Below, piece after piece: positions 22,407 through 25,237 of a DNA stretch of 25,237 bases (position 1 is its first letter; each line of letters opens with the position of its first letter). Under the pieces are notes generated by a model. That model made no database searches, was not told the DNA's origin, and worked only from the letters and a program-made list of their open reading frames with translations. The stretch comes from Lachnospiraceae bacterium (GTDB lineage Bacteria; Bacillota; Clostridia; Lachnospirales; Lachnospiraceae). The stretch covers positions 1 through 25,237 of the forward strand of contig SVEW01000012.1 in the NCBI GenBank assembly GCA_015057205.1. Reading direction: 5' to 3'. The position numbers were made by a program, and so were the translations under genes.

Positions 22407-23594
22407 TTACAAACCGTACTCCTTTGCCAGCTTAGCAAACTGCTCTAACGAACGCTTAATCTTATCTGTTGCCACGCAATAAGATAGACGAACATAGCCC
22501 GGGCAAGCGAAAGACGTACCGTTTACCAGCATGAGATTATACTCTTTTGCTTTTTCACAAAAGGCAATCTCATCTTCAATCGGAGCTTTCATGAACAAAT
22601 AAAATGCTCCTTCCGGTTTCACACAGGTGTAACCTAACTCCGTCAATCCTTCCAATAAAATCTTTCGGTTTGTTTCATAGTATGTTAAGTCTGTCTTCTC
22701 ATCCAGACATTCCTTTACAGCCAACTGCATTAATGATGGTGCATTTACGAATCCCAAAATTCTCGTTGCGGTCTTAAGAGCAACAGAGGTTCTCTTAGAA
22801 TCTGCCATGCGATTGCTTACTGCAATGTAGCCGATACGCTCTCCCGGAAGAGAAAGAGATTTACTAAAGGAATAACATACAAACGTATTGTCATAATACT
22901 TCGTTACAAAATGATGCTCAGCTCCATCATACAACAGCTCACGATATGGCTCATCGGAAATCAGATAAATTTCCTTGCCCAATTCCTTCTGCTTCTCACA
23001 CAGAATTGCTGCAAGCTCTTTGATGGTCTCTTCCTTATACACAACTCCGGATGGGTTGTTCGGTGTATTAATAATCACCGCCTTTGTCTTGGCCGTAATC
23101 TTCGATTTAAAATCCTCCATATCCGGCTGGAAATTCGTAAGATTCGGTTTCACAATCACCGGTACACCATAATAGTTACCGATATAGTGAACATACTCAC
23201 TGAAAAATGGTGCGAAAACAATCACCTCATCCTCAGGATCTACGATGGTACGAAGAACCGTATTTAATGCTCCGCCGGCTCCAACTGTCATCGTAATGTT
23301 GCCTGCTTCAAAATCGGTTCCGAAACGTGCATTCAAGTTTGCTGCAATGCTTTCTCTCACTGCTGCAATACCGCTGTTATCCGTATAGCTGTGCAGTTTC
23401 AAAGAATCCGTAGTTTGAATCAGATTCACAATGGTTTCATCAAATTTCTTTGGTGCACGGGTTGCCGGATTACCAAGGCTGAAGTCAAATACATTCTCCT
23501 CACCGATTTCCTGGGCTAACTTCTGTCCATACTCAAACACTTCACGAATGGCAGAACTGTTCCCCAATGCTTTGTCCATTGATTTTGATAACAT
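22407..23594 (-). CDS. PLP-dependent aminotransferase, class I/II
   Basis: A 395-residue fold-type I aminotransferase. Key residues: NTPNNPSG at 176-183 (Asn binding the cofactor), SDEPYREL at 213-220 with Asp214, SFSKSLSLPGERIGYIA with the Schiff-base Lys245 and phosphate-binding Arg253, and a C-terminal Arg in YVRLSY that binds the substrate carboxylate. The opening FDFSLGNPATRAP and the small sequence blocks fit the aspartate/aromatic aminotransferase group, but the exact amino acid cannot be assigned; no biosynthetic neighbours help. Cytoplasmic. GGGGG stands about 9 bases before the ATG. It begins 42 bases after the L,D-transpeptidase stop with no terminator between, so read-through from that promoter is likely. 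Confidence 0.93.
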   Translation of the reverse strand: MLSKSMDKALGNSSAIREVFEYGQKLAQEIGEENVFDFSLGNPATRAPKKFDETIVNLIQTTDSLKLHSYTDNSGIAAVRESIAANLNARFGTDFEAGNITMTVGAGGALNTVLRTIVDPEDEVIVFAPFFSEYVHYIGNYYGVPVIVKPNLTNFQPDMEDFKSKITAKTKAVIINTPNNPSGVVYKEETIKELAAILCEKQKELGKEIYLISDEPYRELLYDGAEHHFVTKYYDNTFVCYSFSKSLSLPGERIGYIAVSNRMADSKRTSVALKTATRILGFVNAPSLMQLAVKECLDEKTDLTYYETNRKILLEGLTELGYTCVKPEGAFYLFMKAPIEDEIAFCEKAKEYNLMLVNGTSFACPGYVRLSYCVATDKIKRSLEQFAKLAKEYGL

Positions 23595-23636
23595 AATTTT
23601 CTACCCCCTAATTTAAAATATACTTATGTAAACACC

Positions 23637-25142
23637 TTAGTGATGTTTCCCATTCTTGTCGTCCTTCTTATTATCCTTCTCTTTTTCTTCGTCTTTGTCC
23701 TTGTCTTTGTCTTTGTCCTTATCCGTTGGCTCTTCTTTCACCGTCTCTGTTCCCGGAAGCTGATAAACAACAATCGGTTCTCCCGGTGATACAAGGTCAA
23801 AAATGCGCGCTGCTGACGACAATGGCAGATTCACACAACCATGGGAACCGCTCGTTTTATAAATAACCCCACCGAACTTTCCACGCCAGGTTGCATCGTG
23901 CATTCCAATATTTCCATCAAACGGCATCCAATAGCCAACGGGTGTTTCGTAATCATCTCCGCGTAACACTGCATTACGCTCCTTATATTTCAGACTATTC
24001 ATACCAAGACGGGTACCATTTCCATTAGAAACATTTCCGGAAACAAAATCCGTCTCAAACACCCTCTTACCTTTAACATACACGAAAAGATGCTGCGCTG
24101 TCAAATTAATTTCAACATAGGTATCACCATAGTCTTTCTCTCCATGGCTAGCCGCTTTTTTAGTAAAATAAGGCTCTCTTGTCTCAACAACATGATTCCG
24201 CATTGCCTTCTTCAGTGCCTTTAATTCTTTCACCGTATCCACTTTCCAGCCATAATCCCCACCGGAAACCGTAACCGGCTTTCCGTAGCTAGTCATAAAA
24301 CTACGGCTACTCCACATTGTGGAATAGGTTCTATCAAGCTTCTTAACAAACGCTTCTAATGCACGCTTGCTGTATGTAACACTACCATCTTTTCTAAACA
24401 AAAGCATGTCCTTAATGGCATTTTCATCAAAAGCAAGCCGGGTTACTCCATCATCATAAGTAACCGCTGTCTTTAAATAACCGTTTGCCTCTTCTAACGA
24501 TTTCTGCAAACTTTCATCATCCGCAGTAACCGTTGGATTCAAATAGCAATTTTCTTTTTCCAAATTAATAGACTCATCCATATTGTCAACTGCCTTTGTC
24601 ACCTTCTCGGTAAAGGTGTTCCAATCAAGGCTTGACCCTGGTTCCTCCGGAACAATTACATACTGTTTCTGCGTGTAGGTAAGGTACGCATTCTTCGGTT
24701 TCTTCTGGTTTTCTTTCTGCCCACAGGAAAGTGCATTCAGGCTGGCTTCCAATTTAGCTGAATCATAAGAAACGGCCTGTTTCCCTATCTCCTGCTTTGA
24801 AAAAAGATATTTTACCCATAAAAATCCGCTCTGTCCTCTTAACGCGTCCTGCAAAGCAGTGCCAAAATCAGGTCTCAGCGTAATATCCTCTCCGGAAATT
24901 ACCTCCTGATGTTCTCCACGTTCTTGCAATGTCAGCTCATAGGTCTTTATCTCCTCGGTCAAAGTTTCCTCCGTGGCCTTCTCTGACATATACGACACAT
25001 CCATTTCTCCAATCGTGGTATTTGGATAAAAATGCCACTTAAAATACAATGATGTTATTCCATATGCCACTACCAAAAGTGCCACCGGCACAAGGAGTAC
25101 AATATAACCTCCTCGTTTTGTTCCTTCTTTTGTACTACTCAT
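23637..25142 (-). CDS. L,D-transpeptidase (YkuD) with N-terminal anchor and peptidoglycan-binding-4 type domain
   Basis: A 501-residue cell-wall enzyme. A membrane anchor lies at about 13-35 (IVLLVPVALLVVAYGITSL). The large extracellular region includes FYPNTTIGEMDVSYMS, typical of the VanW/PG-binding-4 type. The C-terminal YkuD domain has IGMHDATWRGKFGG and SHGCVNLP with catalytic Cys436. It forms 3-3 peptidoglycan cross-links or attaches proteins, and such enzymes resist most beta-lactams. The tail (about 473-501) is a low-complexity Asp-Lys repeat ending His-His. The frame is open to 25208, but the ATG at 25142 is chosen: GAAAGGTC precedes it, and the longer start would lie upstream of the promoter at 25180-25208. 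Confidence 0.93.
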   Translation of the reverse strand: MSSTKEGTKRGGYIVLLVPVALLVVAYGITSLYFKWHFYPNTTIGEMDVSYMSEKATEETLTEEIKTYELTLQERGEHQEVISGEDITLRPDFGTALQDALRGQSGFLWVKYLFSKQEIGKQAVSYDSAKLEASLNALSCGQKENQKKPKNAYLTYTQKQYVIVPEEPGSSLDWNTFTEKVTKAVDNMDESINLEKENCYLNPTVTADDESLQKSLEEANGYLKTAVTYDDGVTRLAFDENAIKDMLLFRKDGSVTYSKRALEAFVKKLDRTYSTMWSSRSFMTSYGKPVTVSGGDYGWKVDTVKELKALKKAMRNHVVETREPYFTKKAASHGEKDYGDTYVEINLTAQHLFVYVKGKRVFETDFVSGNVSNGNGTRLGMNSLKYKERNAVLRGDDYETPVGYWMPFDGNIGMHDATWRGKFGGVIYKTSGSHGCVNLPLSSAARIFDLVSPGEPIVVYQLPGTETVKEEPTDKDKDKDKDKDEEKEKDNKKDDKNGKHH

Positions 25143-25179
25143 TTTCTTGACCTTTCTATAAATATGCTCAATTATGTTC

Positions 25180-25208
25180 ATTCTATAAAAAAAGCTAGCT
25201 TTTGTCAA
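25180..25208 (-). promoter_or_regulatory. Strong SigA-type promoter of the L,D-transpeptidase gene
   Basis: On the minus strand, TTGACA (25208-25203), a 17-base spacer and TAGAAT (25185-25180). Predicted start near 25173, giving a leader of about 30 bases before the ATG at 25142. The spacer contains AAAGCTAGCTTT, a perfect 12-base palindrome at 25191-25202. Confidence 0.85.
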
Positions 25209-25237
25209 CCGTTGGTGCTATAATCGAATCCATAAGG

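Noticed and set aside
23680..23725. The GTCTTTGTCCTT-like repeats as a CRISPR or mobile repeat
   Set aside because: They are short in-frame codon repeats coding the Asp-Lys tail of the L,D-transpeptidase and have no spacers.

Overview
The window reads as chromosomal DNA from a spore-forming, motile, anaerobic member of the Clostridia, most likely Lachnospiraceae. This is inferred from gene content: spoIIR and spore-germination genes, a chemoreceptor, the relA/metallo-hydrolase/hemZ/hisS gene order, a DUF1934 protein, AGGAGG-type ribosome binding sites and TTGACA/TATAAT-type promoters. All genes but one lie on the minus strand, so transcription runs from high to low coordinates. I see no tRNA, rRNA, CRISPR array, prophage or transposase gene.

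Right to left: (1) 25.2-21.1 kb holds an L,D-transpeptidase with a strong promoter, a class I/II aminotransferase, a small multidrug-export-type membrane protein, a GC-rich intergenic stretch packed with inverted repeats, and a cyclophilin with a terminator. (2) 20.9-12.1 kb holds an acetyltransferase carrying a degenerate HAD-like N-terminus, then a run relA - metallo-beta-lactamase-fold hydrolase - hemZ - hisS - chemoreceptor from a clear promoter at 19.96 kb to a long hairpin terminator at 12.15 kb. (3) 12.1-10.4 kb holds ispE and a FadR-type GntR regulator, driven by a TTGACA promoter whose start site is covered by a perfect TTGTATACAA palindrome, probably the regulator's own operator. (4) 10.4-6.7 kb holds gerA followed by unusually small GerB-like and GerC-like genes, spoIIR and a DUF1934 gene. 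A forespore-type promoter candidate overlaps the terminator in front of gerA. (5) 6.2-6.6 kb holds the only plus-strand gene, a small membrane-anchored protein of unknown function with its own extended -10 promoter. (6) 6.0-3.4 kb holds an exported trigger-factor-like foldase and asnS. (7) 3.4-0 kb holds apbE, a binding-protein-like lipoprotein, an EetA-like NusG-domain-II protein, an EetB-like membrane protein and the start of recJ, all tightly coupled.

The most interesting loci are the flavinyl-transferase/EetA/EetB cluster, which resembles part of the Gram-positive extracellular electron transfer locus but lacks a visible flavinylated acceptor; the compact germination-receptor operon joined to spoIIR with a promoter that would bypass its own terminator; the GntR-ispE regulatory loop; and the palindrome-rich element at 21.65-21.88 kb.
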